Shown: positions 24,522 through 32,058 of the stretch, in pieces | Layout of the letters: every line of letters starts with the position of its first letter | Numbering within the stretch: position 1 is the first letter of the stretch | Source of the DNA: Ruminococcus sp. | GTDB taxonomy: Bacteria; Bacillota_A; Clostridia; Oscillospirales; Ruminococcaceae | Length of the DNA: 63,391 bases | Assembly: GCF_024684275.1 (NCBI RefSeq) | Contig: NZ_JAIKXF010000105.1 | Coordinates: 1 to 63,391, forward strand | Reading direction: 5' to 3' | Translations under genes and position numbers: made by a program | Notes under the pieces: generated by a model | The model's input: only the letters and a program-made list of their open reading frames with translations | What the model was told of the DNA's origin: nothing | Database searches by the model: none

Positions 24522-26189
24522 ATGGATATTCGCAAGATAATGGCTCTCGCCTGTGCTGTGGGAGCTGCCGCTTCGGCTTTCGCCGCCTGCGACAAGAAAA
24601 ACAAAATGACGGCTTCTGTGCCTATAATAGAGGAAACTACCGCTAAAAAGCCTACAGAGCCCACTACTACCATACCTGTTGAGACCTTTCCCGACTATCC
24701 CGTTACCTATCCCGAGATAGAGAAAAAAACCTCGGGCAATCTCTACGAGGCAGAAAAGGCAGAGCTGAAGGGCGGTGCGAAGGCTGCCACAGACCTGCCC
24801 GAATTCAGCGGCGACGGCTATGTCACAGGCTTCGGCAGCGAGGGCAAGGCTTCGGTGGTATTTGAGATAGATGTGCCAAGCAATCAGCACTATGACCTTT
24901 CATTCAATATCTCAACGGACAGCGCTGTTACCTGCCGCCTGAAGCTGGGCGACGAGCAGCTGACAGAGTTCAGAACTACTGACAACGGAAAGTTCACATA
25001 TATCACCATATACGGCGTTTTCCTCACAAAGGGCAAGCAAAAGCTGGAGATCACTCCCGTAAACGGTGATATGTACCTTGATTACCTTAAAATCGAGAAC
25101 AATACCTCACTCAGCGATATAAGCTATGACGCAAAGGGCGAGCTTGTAAACAAAAAGGCAGGAGAATCCGCAAAGGAGCTTATGTCATTCCTGTCCGAGA
25201 ACTACGGAAAATACATGATAACAGGTCAGTACGCCTACGGCGGCGGCAACTCTGAGCTGGACCTTGTTTACCGCACTACGGGAAAATATCCCGTTATACG
25301 CTTCTCTAATTTTGAAGTGCCCGACAACAGCTACGACGCAAGCTTCAAGGAGGTCGATGCTGCGGCTGAATGGTACCTGAACGGCGGTATTTCCTGCGTG
25401 AGCTGGTACTGGAAGGCTCCCTCTGAGAAAAAGAGCGGCATCCGCACAGAGGATACGGATTTTGATATTTCCAAAGCTGTGACTGATAAGGAGATAGCCG
25501 AGCTTACTGAGGAGGAGCTCCGCGAGCTCTACAGCAAGGGCGATATTTCCAGAGAATGCTACGGTCTTCTCCTTGATATAGACAATATGGCAGGTCAGCT
25601 CACCTCACTTAAAAACAGAGGAGTGCCTGTGCTTTGGAGACCTCTCCCCGAGGGCTGCGGCAACTGGTACTGGTGGGGCGCAAAGGGCGCAGAGAGCTAT
25701 AAATGGCTCTGGCAGCTAATTTACGACCGATTTACAAAATATTTTGAGCTGGATAACCTCATCTGGATATGGAACGGTCAGAGCAACAGCGCTATGGTGG
25801 ACAAACGCACCTTTGATATTGCCTCAGTTGACCTATACTTCAGCGGCGAAAAGGACTACGGCAGCCGATTCTATGAGGAATTTGCAGCAGTACAGAAATT
25901 TACCGGCACAGATAAGCTCATTGCCATAAGCGAATGCGGCAGCGTTCCCGATATGGATACGTCTTTCCGCGACAATGCGGTATGGTCATTCTTCGGCGTA
26001 TGGTACGGCAAGTATGTTCAGAACGAAAACGGCGAATATAACGAGGAATTCACCAGCAAGGACGCTCTTATAAGGGCTTATAACTCAGACGGTGCCATGA
26101 CTTTGGACGAATACAGGAAAATGCGCGGCATTGAGCCAAAAGAAAATACATCAGAAGCGGAGACCTCCGCAGAAACTACTTCCAAATAA
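24522..26189 (+). CDS. Surface lipoprotein with CBM35-like and GH26 (mannanase-type) domains
   Basis: A 555-residue protein. Signal peptide with lipobox-like AAC (Cys23), a Thr/Pro linker (26-60), a CBM35/CBM6-like module (about 68-190: YEAEKAELKGG, DGYVTGFG, LDYLKIEN) and a GH26 barrel (about 210-535). The acid/base segment reads WRPLPEGCGNWYWWG with Glu377, but the histidine that precedes the glutamate in typical GH26 enzymes is proline (Pro376). The nucleophile segment is IAISECGS with Glu471. Both acids are kept, so activity is likely, with beta-mannan the usual substrate. It sits behind the GH95 gene. Confidence 0.85.
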   Translation: MDIRKIMALACAVGAAASAFAACDKKNKMTASVPIIEETTAKKPTEPTTTIPVETFPDYPVTYPEIEKKTSGNLYEAEKAELKGGAKAATDLPEFSGDGYVTGFGSEGKASVVFEIDVPSNQHYDLSFNISTDSAVTCRLKLGDEQLTEFRTTDNGKFTYITIYGVFLTKGKQKLEITPVNGDMYLDYLKIENNTSLSDISYDAKGELVNKKAGESAKELMSFLSENYGKYMITGQYAYGGGNSELDLVYRTTGKYPVIRFSNFEVPDNSYDASFKEVDAAAEWYLNGGISCVSWYWKAPSEKKSGIRTEDTDFDISKAVTDKEIAELTEEELRELYSKGDISRECYGLLLDIDNMAGQLTSLKNRGVPVLWRPLPEGCGNWYWWGAKGAESYKWLWQLIYDRFTKYFELDNLIWIWNGQSNSAMVDKRTFDIASVDLYFSGEKDYGSRFYEEFAAVQKFTGTDKLIAISECGSVPDMDTSFRDNAVWSFFGVWYGKYVQNENGEYNEEFTSKDALIRAYNSDGAMTLDEYRKMRGIEPKENTSEAETSAETTSK

Positions 26190-26205
26190 CGAAAAGAGGT
26201 GCGGA

Positions 26206-27516
26206 ATGAACGACGAATTTTCACCATTAAGGCATAATTCCCCGTCACAGGACGAACTGACAGTAAAAATGCTCCACGAGGTGTCCCGCAACGACCACTC
26301 CGCCACAAGCTTCAAGATGTGGGACACGCTGGTGCTTATGCCATTTTCAAGAAACGAAGACATCTTTCTCTTTATGGAGGAGGACTTCGCTATGTTCAAT
26401 ACGGGAAGCAAGACCTTTTCCGAGCTGAGAACAGAGGCGCAGAAAGCTGCCGAAAAAAAATATGCCCTCAAGGGCAATGTAACTCTTGAAAAAATATACG
26501 ACATATTCATGAAGATAAGCGGTCTTCCGCCTGCGGCAAGGGAAAAGCTGATGACAAGGGAATGTGACCTTGTTGAGCATTTCGCCTTTCCGCGTAAAAT
26601 GGGAAAGCTTCTTTTCGATAAAGCAAAGGACTGCCGCCACAAGGTCATAGTGGTCTCGGATTCCTATTATCCGAGAGATGTGGTGGTAAAGATACTATGC
26701 AGCTGCGGCTACGGCTCATATGACGCTTTAGTTATCCCTGCCGAGCAGAATATCCCCGATTCCGCAGGCAGCGCCTACCTCGACGCTGTTATTAAAAAAT
26801 CGGGCACAAGCGCAGGGAATGTCCTTCATATAGGCGGAAACTTTGCAAATGACGTTGAAGCGCCAATCGTCAAGGGTATGCGCTCGCTGATGCTTCAGCC
26901 TGTGCTGAATCTTATGGTAAAGTCAGGCAGACTTCGCGGCTACGTGGAGGAGGAACACCTCTACGACATAGACGAGGATAAATTCATGGCTCTGCGATGC
27001 GCCTTTGCGCTTTATGCCGCCTATGGCTTTGATATACCTCAGACAAAAATACCTAAAAGCGACTTCTGCGGCGATGACCATATGATAGGCTTTATGATCC
27101 TGGGACCTCTGGGCTTCATTGAGGACTTTGAGTCCGAAAATGACGAGCAGAAGGCTCTTATTGAAGGCATGAAGAACAATAAGGGCATTATGGACGGAAA
27201 AAGAGATTTTGAGGAGATGCTGGACTTCCACTTCGGAGACTTTCTCAGGAAATACGGCGGCGAAGGCTGTCAGCTGCCGCTAAAATTTCTCGAAAAACAC
27301 AGCTATATCGGCGATAGAAATAAAATAATACCCTATCTTTCCGATAATGTGAAGAAAAAGTGGAGCAAAGCTGCCAGCGAGCCTAAGCTTGCCCCCGTTC
27401 ATACAGAAACAGTCAAAAAGAACGCTTTGCAGAAGCTTGCCGACAAGCTTTTCCCCGAGGGTACAAGGGTGAGAGAAATGTCGGAGGGCGTCCTACACAG
27501 AAAAAAGCGGAAATAA
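26206..27516 (+). CDS. HAD-superfamily-like protein lacking the nucleophile
   Basis: A 436-residue protein; ATG 26206 follows AAAGAGGTGCGGA, and the longer frame overlaps the previous gene. The N-terminal half resembles the HAD-like proteins found beside or fused to glycosyltransferases (COG5610-like): SFKMWDTLVLMPF aligns with the usual SFDIFDTLLLRPF, VVSDSYYPRDVV with motif II, and LHIGGNFANDVEAP with motif IV. The nucleophile Asp is Lys37 and the first Asp of motif IV is Gly, so phosphoryl chemistry is doubtful. The C-terminal half (about 250-436) is helical and basic. The family call is by motif only. Confidence 0.65.
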   Translation: MNDEFSPLRHNSPSQDELTVKMLHEVSRNDHSATSFKMWDTLVLMPFSRNEDIFLFMEEDFAMFNTGSKTFSELRTEAQKAAEKKYALKGNVTLEKIYDIFMKISGLPPAAREKLMTRECDLVEHFAFPRKMGKLLFDKAKDCRHKVIVVSDSYYPRDVVVKILCSCGYGSYDALVIPAEQNIPDSAGSAYLDAVIKKSGTSAGNVLHIGGNFANDVEAPIVKGMRSLMLQPVLNLMVKSGRLRGYVEEEHLYDIDEDKFMALRCAFALYAAYGFDIPQTKIPKSDFCGDDHMIGFMILGPLGFIEDFESENDEQKALIEGMKNNKGIMDGKRDFEEMLDFHFGDFLRKYGGEGCQLPLKFLEKHSYIGDRNKIIPYLSDNVKKKWSKAASEPKLAPVHTETVKKNALQKLADKLFPEGTRVREMSEGVLHRKKRK

Positions 27517-27565
27517 CTGCTTTATTCATAAATTTTCAGTTTTATGCGACAGCGGCTTTCGACGG

Positions 27566-27574
27566 CGATTTATT
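27566..27574 (-). promoter_or_regulatory. Possible Spo0A box upstream of spo0A
   Basis: The complement of the TTTCGACGG-like stretch near 27558-27566 gives CGTCGAAA, close to the 0A-box core GTCGAA, about 140 nt before spo0A. It could reflect autoregulation; weak evidence. The rest of 27517-27707 shows no other clear signal. Confidence 0.25.
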
Positions 27575-27707
27575 ATACTTATATTTTACGGCATTTCCCG
27601 AATAAATAACGCAGAAAGTCTCATAATTAGCCGTTGCTGCTCCTTTTGCCATGTGTTATCATTAATCTTGCGGTAAAAATTCCGCCATGCAAAAGGAGGT
27701 ATAAAAT

Positions 27708-28463
27708 ATGAATAACAAAATCAAGGTACTTATCGGCGACGACTCTGCCGAAACAGGCGTAAGCACAGCCAATAAGCTCCGCGAAAAGGGTATGTATGCC
27801 TATACAAGGCGCAAGGACTGCGGCGTTATACTGGAATCCATAAAAAAGGATCCCCCTGACGCTGCTGTACTGGATATATCGTCACAAAACGGCGATATTA
27901 TCTCCCTTATGAAAAATGTACGTGAAATGGGTGTAAAACCGCCTGTTTTCATCGTCACCTCTGCCTATGACAACGAGTTCATAGAGAAACAGGTCATCGA
28001 GAACGGTGCTTCAAAATTCCTGCTCCGTCCTTGCAGTGCAGACGACTTGTGTGCCGCTATAAACTCGGCTCTCGGCGACAGAGCAAGCAGCTTCAGCGAC
28101 GATATGGAGGTAGTAGTCACTGATATGATACACCAGCTGGGCGTTCCTGCCCATATAAAGGGTTATCACTATCTCAGAACGGCTATACTCTACTCAATAG
28201 AGGATAAAACTCTGCTTGACAGCGTTACAAAGCTGCTTTATCCCACTGTGGCTGGTATCTACGATACTACGTCCTCGCGCGTTGAACGCGCTATCCGTCA
28301 TGCTATCGAGATAGCATGGGACAGAGGAAACGTGGATACTCTCAATTCCTTTTTCGGCTACACCGTAGATACGGGAAAAGGCAAGCCCACAAATTCGGAA
28401 TTCATCGCACTTATCACCGATAAGCTCAGACTGCGATATAAATCAGCGCTGAGAACGCATTGA
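27708..28463 (+). CDS. spo0A: Sporulation transcription factor Spo0A
   Basis: A 251-residue response regulator, the master switch of endospore formation in Firmicutes. The receiver has acidic residues D11/D12, the phosphorylation site Asp56 (AAVLDIS) and Thr84. The usual conserved Lys is Arg107 (FLLRP). The C-terminal DNA-binding domain is well kept: [20 protein letters not shown] and [28 protein letters not shown]. Classical neighbours such as spoIVB or recN are not here. Together with gpr 2.5 kb away it indicates that at least part of the sporulation programme is retained. Confidence 0.95.
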   Translation: MNNKIKVLIGDDSAETGVSTANKLREKGMYAYTRRKDCGVILESIKKDPPDAAVLDISSQNGDIISLMKNVREMGVKPPVFIVTSAYDNEFIEKQVIENGASKFLLRPCSADDLCAAINSALGDRASSFSDDMEVVVTDMIHQLGVPAHIKGYHYLRTAILYSIEDKTLLDSVTKLLYPTVAGIYDTTSSRVERAIRHAIEIAWDRGNVDTLNSFFGYTVDTGKGKPTNSEFIALITDKLRLRYKSALRTH

Positions 28464-28538
28464 TAATGTATAAGCCGTGATGATCCCGAATATCATATTA
28501 AATAATGTGTCTTCAATAACCGCTGTAATGCGGTATTG

Positions 28539-28557
28539 CCCTGAACCTTGTTCAGGG
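28539..28557 (+). other. Hairpins in the gap after spo0A
   Basis: CCCTGAAC-CTT-GTTCAGGG is a perfect 8-bp stem without T tract; a further perfect 8-bp stem TTTTGCCC-TATC-GGGCAAAA lies at 28617-28636. Nothing else is recognised in 28464-28714. Confidence 0.5.
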
Positions 28558-28714
28558 GGTGCAAATTCTTTATAAAATATTGAATTTGTACTTCACATTT
28601 CTTTATATCATGCTCATTTTGCCCTATCGGGCAAAACAAAGCGCAGGAAAATAATTGGAATATTTATTTTTTCCCGCACTTTGATAAAAAAATATTTTAA
28701 AGAGGAGATCAATC

Positions 28715-29224
28715 ATGGCTTTCAGAAAAATTGCGATCAATGAGCTTTCATTCAACCCCTTCGATAAGATTGGAAAACAGTGGATGCTTCTCACAGGCGG
28801 CAATAAGGATAATTTCAATACCATGACCGCCTCATGGGGACAGCTGGGTGTACTCTGGAACAAGAACGTCCTTACCTGCTATATAAGACCTACTCGCTAT
28901 ACCTATGGATATATCGAGGATAACGAGTGCTTTACAGCTTCATTCCTCGGCGAGGAATACAGAAATGCCCTTTCCTTCTGCGGCTCAAATTCGGGCAGAG
29001 ACTGCGACAAGGCAAAGGAAGCAGGGCTCACTCCTGCTGAAATAGACGGCTGTATGACATTTGCAGAGGCAGAGCTGGTTATTATATGCCGTAAGCTTTA
29101 CAGCTATGAACTGCAGGAGAGCGGATTTGTTACAGATGACGGTATTCCTGAGAAATTCTTCAACGGCGATCCTTATCACCGTGCATACATTTCAGAAATA
29201 ACAGGCGTATACGTAAAGGAATAA
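28715..29224 (+). CDS. Flavin reductase-like (FMN-binding split-barrel) protein
   Basis: A 169-residue protein related to flavoredoxin/flavin reductases: KQWMLLTGG, FNTMTASWGQLGVLWNK (typical xTxSWxxxG strand pair of the FMN site) and YIRPTRYTY. Such proteins bind FMN and transfer electrons to it or serve as small oxidoreductases. No partner is apparent. RBS AAAGAGGAGATC. It precedes a 68-residue gene by 27 nt and probably shares its transcript. Confidence 0.8.
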   Translation: MAFRKIAINELSFNPFDKIGKQWMLLTGGNKDNFNTMTASWGQLGVLWNKNVLTCYIRPTRYTYGYIEDNECFTASFLGEEYRNALSFCGSNSGRDCDKAKEAGLTPAEIDGCMTFAEAELVIICRKLYSYELQESGFVTDDGIPEKFFNGDPYHRAYISEITGVYVKE

Positions 29225-29251
29225 AAAACACTGTTTTAAAGGAGAGATCAG

Positions 29252-29458
29252 ATGAAAAGCAACAACATTTTTAAAAATATCGCAAAACAGAACGGCGTAA
29301 GTGAAGAAGAAGTCAAGCGTGAGATCGAAAAGTCAATTGCAGAAGCGTGTAAAGATCCTAACGCGCCTATAAATAAGATCGGCAAGGGCAAGGTTCCTAC
29401 TCCTGAGGAAGTAATGGAGCACGTTCTCCGCGAGGTTGCTAAATCTAAGATGAGTTAA
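29252..29458 (+). CDS. Small conserved-looking acidic/basic protein, unknown
   Basis: A 68-residue protein with an excellent ribosome site (AAAGGAGAGATC). Predicted to be mostly helical: NIFKNIAKQNGVSEEEVKRE, then PTPEEVMEHVLREVAK. The opening KQNGVSEEEVKREI resembles the start of a winged-helix or degenerate helix-turn-helix. Similar small proteins are common in Clostridia; no function is known to me. Two genes downstream of spo0A, followed by a strong terminator. Confidence 0.75.
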   Translation: MKSNNIFKNIAKQNGVSEEEVKREIEKSIAEACKDPNAPINKIGKGKVPTPEEVMEHVLREVAKSKMS

Positions 29459-29460
29459 GA

Positions 29461-29495
29461 AAAAGGCGTGATAAACTTTGTTTATCACGCCTTTT
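29461..29495. terminator. Bidirectional terminator
   Basis: AAAAGGCGTGATAAA and TTTATCACGCCTTTT pair perfectly (15 bp) around CTTTG. It has A and T runs on both sides, so it can also end the convergent XRE gene transcript. Direct TAGTGATTAGTTGTTAGTTA tracts follow (29496-29533). Confidence 0.92.
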
Positions 29496-29546
29496 TAGTG
29501 ATTAGTTGTTAGTTATTAGTGATTAGTTAAAAGAAGCCCGATTATT

Positions 29547-29771
29547 TTATAACTTTTTGCTTGGATATTTTGCCTTTTCATCTGTAAGCCCGAGTATATA
29601 ATCAGTACTTGTATCATAAAGCTCTGCAAGCTTGATTATAACCTCTACCGGCACATCACGGAGTCCGCGCTCATACTTGGAGTAGAGAGACTGGTCGCAG
29701 AAAAGATATTCCGACACTTCGCGCTGTGTTTTGTCGCTGTCCTCGCGCAGATTCCTTATTCTGACGAACAT
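29547..29771 (-). CDS. XRE-family helix-turn-helix regulator
   Basis: A 74-residue one-domain Cro/CI-type repressor: RIRNLREDSDKTQREVSEYL, recognition region FCDQSLYSKYERGLRDVPVE, then IIKLAELYDTSTDYILG. It is divergent from the zinc-ribbon membrane gene, with palindromes at both promoters, so it probably represses itself and that gene. RBS GGGAGGGAAAG. Confidence 0.88.
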   Translation of the reverse strand: MFVRIRNLREDSDKTQREVSEYLFCDQSLYSKYERGLRDVPVEVIIKLAELYDTSTDYILGLTDEKAKYPSKKL

Positions 29772-29785
29772 ACTTTCCCTCCCAT

Positions 29786-29803
29786 ATTTGTAAATTTACA
29801 AAT
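29786..29803. promoter_or_regulatory. Operator-like palindrome at the XRE gene transcription start
   Basis: ATTTGTAAATTTACAAAT, a perfect 18-bp palindrome just after the predicted start of the regulator transcript. Half-sites recur as an inverted pair AATTTACAAAT (29881-29891) and ATTTGTAAATT (29909-29919). Confidence 0.7.
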
Positions 29804-29813
29804 TTCTATACTT

Positions 29814-29842
29814 ATTATAAAACAGGAGAGATATTCTCTGAA
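29814..29842 (-). promoter_or_regulatory. Candidate promoter of the XRE regulator
   Basis: On the complement TTCAGA (29837-29842), a 17-nt spacer and TATAAT (29814-29819). The -35 is weak. Confidence 0.5.
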
Positions 29843-29847
29843 TGTTA

Positions 29848-29864
29848 TAGGACAAATAGTCCTA
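29848..29864. promoter_or_regulatory. Operator-like palindrome O1, TAGGAC-N5-GTCCTA
   Basis: TAGGACAAATAGTCCTA lies upstream of the regulator's -35. The same TAGGAC-N5-GTCCTA frame recurs at 29966. Confidence 0.75.
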
Positions 29865-29931
29865 TTTGCGTTTTTTGTTAAATTTACAAATATGTTATTT
29901 ACATAAAGATTTGTAAATTACGTGGAAAGTG

Positions 29932-29960
29932 TTGACAAATATGTTCAAAGCAGATATAAT
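29932..29960 (+). promoter_or_regulatory. Promoter of the zinc-ribbon membrane protein gene
   Basis: TTGACA 29932-29937, a 17-nt spacer and TATAAT 29955-29960, both perfect. An operator follows directly. Confidence 0.9.
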
Positions 29961-29965
29961 ATTAA

Positions 29966-29982
29966 TAGGACAATTTGTCCTA
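29966..29982. promoter_or_regulatory. Operator-like palindrome O2 at +1
   Basis: TAGGACAATTTGTCCTA starts 6 nt after the -10, where a bound repressor would block initiation. It has the same half-sites and spacing as O1. Confidence 0.8.
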
Positions 29983-30004
29983 TTAACAGCAAAGGAGCTT
30001 TACT

Positions 30005-30370
30005 ATGAAATGTATCTTATGTGCAAAGGAAATACACGGAGAAAAAGTCAAATGGCTGAATGAAAGCAGTCCTCTTTGTGAGAAATGCGCTGCGATTACT
30101 TCGGAACAGACAGAAACGAATTACGAACCAGCCTATTCTGATAGCGAAAAAAACAAAACAGGTGCAATGATACAGACAGTTGCCTTTATTATCTGGATAT
30201 TTGGTGCAATAGCCGCTATAATAGCATTTGCCGCTACGGGAGCTTCGCTAATTAGCCTTATCAGTTATCTATTCGCAGTTTTCGTTTCGGGACTTCTTAT
30301 GTACGGACTGGGTGAGATAATAATACTCCTCGGGCAGATAAAGGATAGACTGCCAAATAAATGGAGATAA
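30005..30370 (+). CDS. Small membrane protein with N-terminal zinc-ribbon
   Basis: A 121-residue protein: CILCAKEIHG and PLCEKCAAI give two CxxC pairs (residues 3-28) likely to hold zinc, then a polar linker and two membrane segments (IIWIFGAIAAIIAFAATG and LISYLFAVFVSGLLMYGLG). Its strong promoter is overlaid by a palindrome, and it is divergent from the XRE regulator. Function unknown. RBS AAAGGAGC. Confidence 0.72.
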   Translation: MKCILCAKEIHGEKVKWLNESSPLCEKCAAITSEQTETNYEPAYSDSEKNKTGAMIQTVAFIIWIFGAIAAIIAFAATGASLISLISYLFAVFVSGLLMYGLGEIIILLGQIKDRLPNKWR

Positions 30371-30411
30371 CTCTCAATTCTCAGCTTTCAACTCTCAACT
30401 GAAATAAAAAC

Positions 30412-30449
30412 ATCCCCTTGCAGACCGTGAGTCGTCCGCAAGGGGATTT
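30412..30449 (-). terminator. Terminator of rpsT
   Basis: CCCCTTGC and GCAAGGGG flank a 16-nt partly paired loop; the minus-strand side runs into GTTTTTATTTC. It may work both ways. Confidence 0.75.
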
Positions 30450-30474
30450 TGATTCTTATATGATAAGAGACCGA

Positions 30475-30735
30475 TTACTCAGCAGAGTTGAGCTTCTTAG
30501 CGAGCTGTGACTTCTTTCTTGCAGCCTTATTCTTGTGCATAAGACCCTTTGCGCAAGCCTGATCAACTCTCTTGATAGCAACCTTGATTGCCTCTGCCTT
30601 ATCAGCAGCGCCTGTTGCTACAGCTGCGTCAGCCTTCTTGAGAACAGTCTTGAGATTGGACTTTCTTGCCTTGTTAGCAGCAGCCTTTGTAGCATTGACC
30701 TTTACTCTCTTCTTTGCAGACTTAATGTTTGGCAT
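30475..30735 (-). CDS. rpsT: 30S ribosomal protein S20
   Basis: An 86-residue basic protein that binds 16S rRNA in the body of the small subunit. It begins PNIKSAKKRVKVNATK and has the helical Lys/Ala-rich layout of S20, including NKAARKKSQLAKKL at the end. ATG 30735 follows AAGGAGGTGTAAC; the longer frame upstream has no support. It is divergent from gpr, a neighbour pair often seen in Clostridia. Confidence 0.97.
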   Translation of the reverse strand: MPNIKSAKKRVKVNATKAAANKARKSNLKTVLKKADAAVATGAADKAEAIKVAIKRVDQACAKGLMHKNKAARKKSQLAKKLNSAE

Positions 30736-30862
30736 TTTGTTACACCTCCTTGGATAATGCAGACTGTATATTCGTCCGCATCTTAACAGATAATAGGAGC
30801 AAACACGGGTTCGTTCACTCCCGACAGCTGCAACGCACAGCTGCCATACTGAGACAACTATA

Positions 30863-30891
30863 ATTATAGCATTTTTCCACATTGTTTTCAA
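30863..30891 (-). promoter_or_regulatory. Promoter of rpsT
   Basis: On the complement TTGAAA (30886-30891), a 17-nt spacer and TATAAT (30863-30868). The leader is about 120 nt, room for S20-type autoregulation. Confidence 0.75.
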
Positions 30892-30962
30892 TAGTTAAAA
30901 GTGAAATAATCCTTAGAAATATTTTCCACAATTAAAGCAATATGCACAATATGGAGGAAATC

Positions 30963-31811
30963 ATGGAATTACGCACCGATCTGGCTCTTGAGAGCTTTTC
31001 CGCAGACAGCCTTCCCGAAACCGTTCATCTAAGGTCACGGGGCAGGGCTTTCAGAATCACCGAAATAACCATTGACGACGACAGCTGCCTCGAAACTATC
31101 GGCAAGGGAAAAGGACGTTACATCACCCTTGAAGGCAGCAGTTTAAGCCGATTTTCCGACGATTATCAGCTCATGGCTCAGGAGCTGTCACAGGAGCTCT
31201 CGGCACTTCTCCCCGAGGGTGAGGTCCTTGTGGTGGGACTTGGCAATAATGATATTACTCCCGACGCTATCGGTCCTCAGACCGCCGCAAAGGTCCTTGC
31301 TACGCGGCATTTGCGTGATGAGACAGACAGCGGTGAGGAGCTATTCCTCACTTCGCTTCGCCCTGTAAGTGCCTTTGCAGGGGGAGTAATGGGGCAGACA
31401 GGCATAGAGACCGCAGAGGTAGTACGTGCTGTATCGGCAGAGCTGAGACCTGCCGCAATAATCGCTGTTGACGCTCTTGCCTGCACGGATATAAGCCGCC
31501 TCGGCACTACCATACAGCTCACCGACACGGGTATCTCCCCGGGCAGCGGCGTTTCCAACGAGAGAAAGGAGCTCTCGAAAAAGGTCATGGGTGTGCCTGT
31601 TATCGCCGTGGGAGTCCCCACAGTTGTGGATATGCATACCATAGTGAGAAGTCTCACGGGCAAAAGAATAAACGGAGAGCTGCCAAATATGATGGTAACT
31701 CCCCGTGATATAGACCGCCTGACGGAAAGAGCCTCTCAGCTCCTTGCATTCGGGATAAATCTTGCCTTGCAGCCAACTCTCAGCTTTGAGGACGTAAGAG
31801 GGCTGTTTTAA
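30963..31811 (+). CDS. gpr: Spore germination protease GPR
   Basis: A 282-residue self-processing protease that degrades small acid-soluble spore proteins during germination. The start ELRTDLALE is typical; the body has VVGLGNNDITPDAIGP, AVDALACTDISRLGTTIQ and GSGVSNERKELS, all hallmarks of the family. ATG 30963 has TGGAGG upstream. A forespore-type promoter is possible (TGAAATA 30902-30908, 18 nt, CACAATTA 30927-30934) but weak. The usual downstream partner spoIIP is absent; a repeat-rich gap follows. Confidence 0.93.
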   Translation: MELRTDLALESFSADSLPETVHLRSRGRAFRITEITIDDDSCLETIGKGKGRYITLEGSSLSRFSDDYQLMAQELSQELSALLPEGEVLVVGLGNNDITPDAIGPQTAAKVLATRHLRDETDSGEELFLTSLRPVSAFAGGVMGQTGIETAEVVRAVSAELRPAAIIAVDALACTDISRLGTTIQLTDTGISPGSGVSNERKELSKKVMGVPVIAVGVPTVVDMHTIVRSLTGKRINGELPNMMVTPRDIDRLTERASQLLAFGINLALQPTLSFEDVRGLF

Positions 31812-31862
31812 ATTCGGAATGCGGAATTAGGAATTATTAGGTGTGGAATAATCAAAATATTC

Positions 31863-31888
31863 GGGGCGATGTGGTCATCGCCTCCTAC
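31863..31888. repeat. REP palindrome type E
   Basis: GGGGCGATG-TGGT-CATCGCCTC followed by CTAC: the simple form of the element that carries the long insert at 18802-18884. Confidence 0.8.
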
Positions 31889-31921
31889 AATACGGTTAAT
31901 CATATTTGTTACGTTAGGCGC

Positions 31922-31944
31922 GGACTGCCAAAGGCAGCCCCTAC
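31922..31944. repeat. REP palindrome type F
   Basis: GGACTGCC-AAA-GGCAGCCC followed by CTAC. It lies 33 nt from the type E copy and shares its orientation. Confidence 0.75.
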
Positions 31945-32058
31945 ATTCCGCATATAATAATATACAATGCGCCGTAAGCGATGTACAGGTAACGGTTTTG
32001 GAAAAAGCGAGCGAGCTTGCAAGCGGCAACGTGGCAGCGGTCGAGCTGGCTCAGCTCG

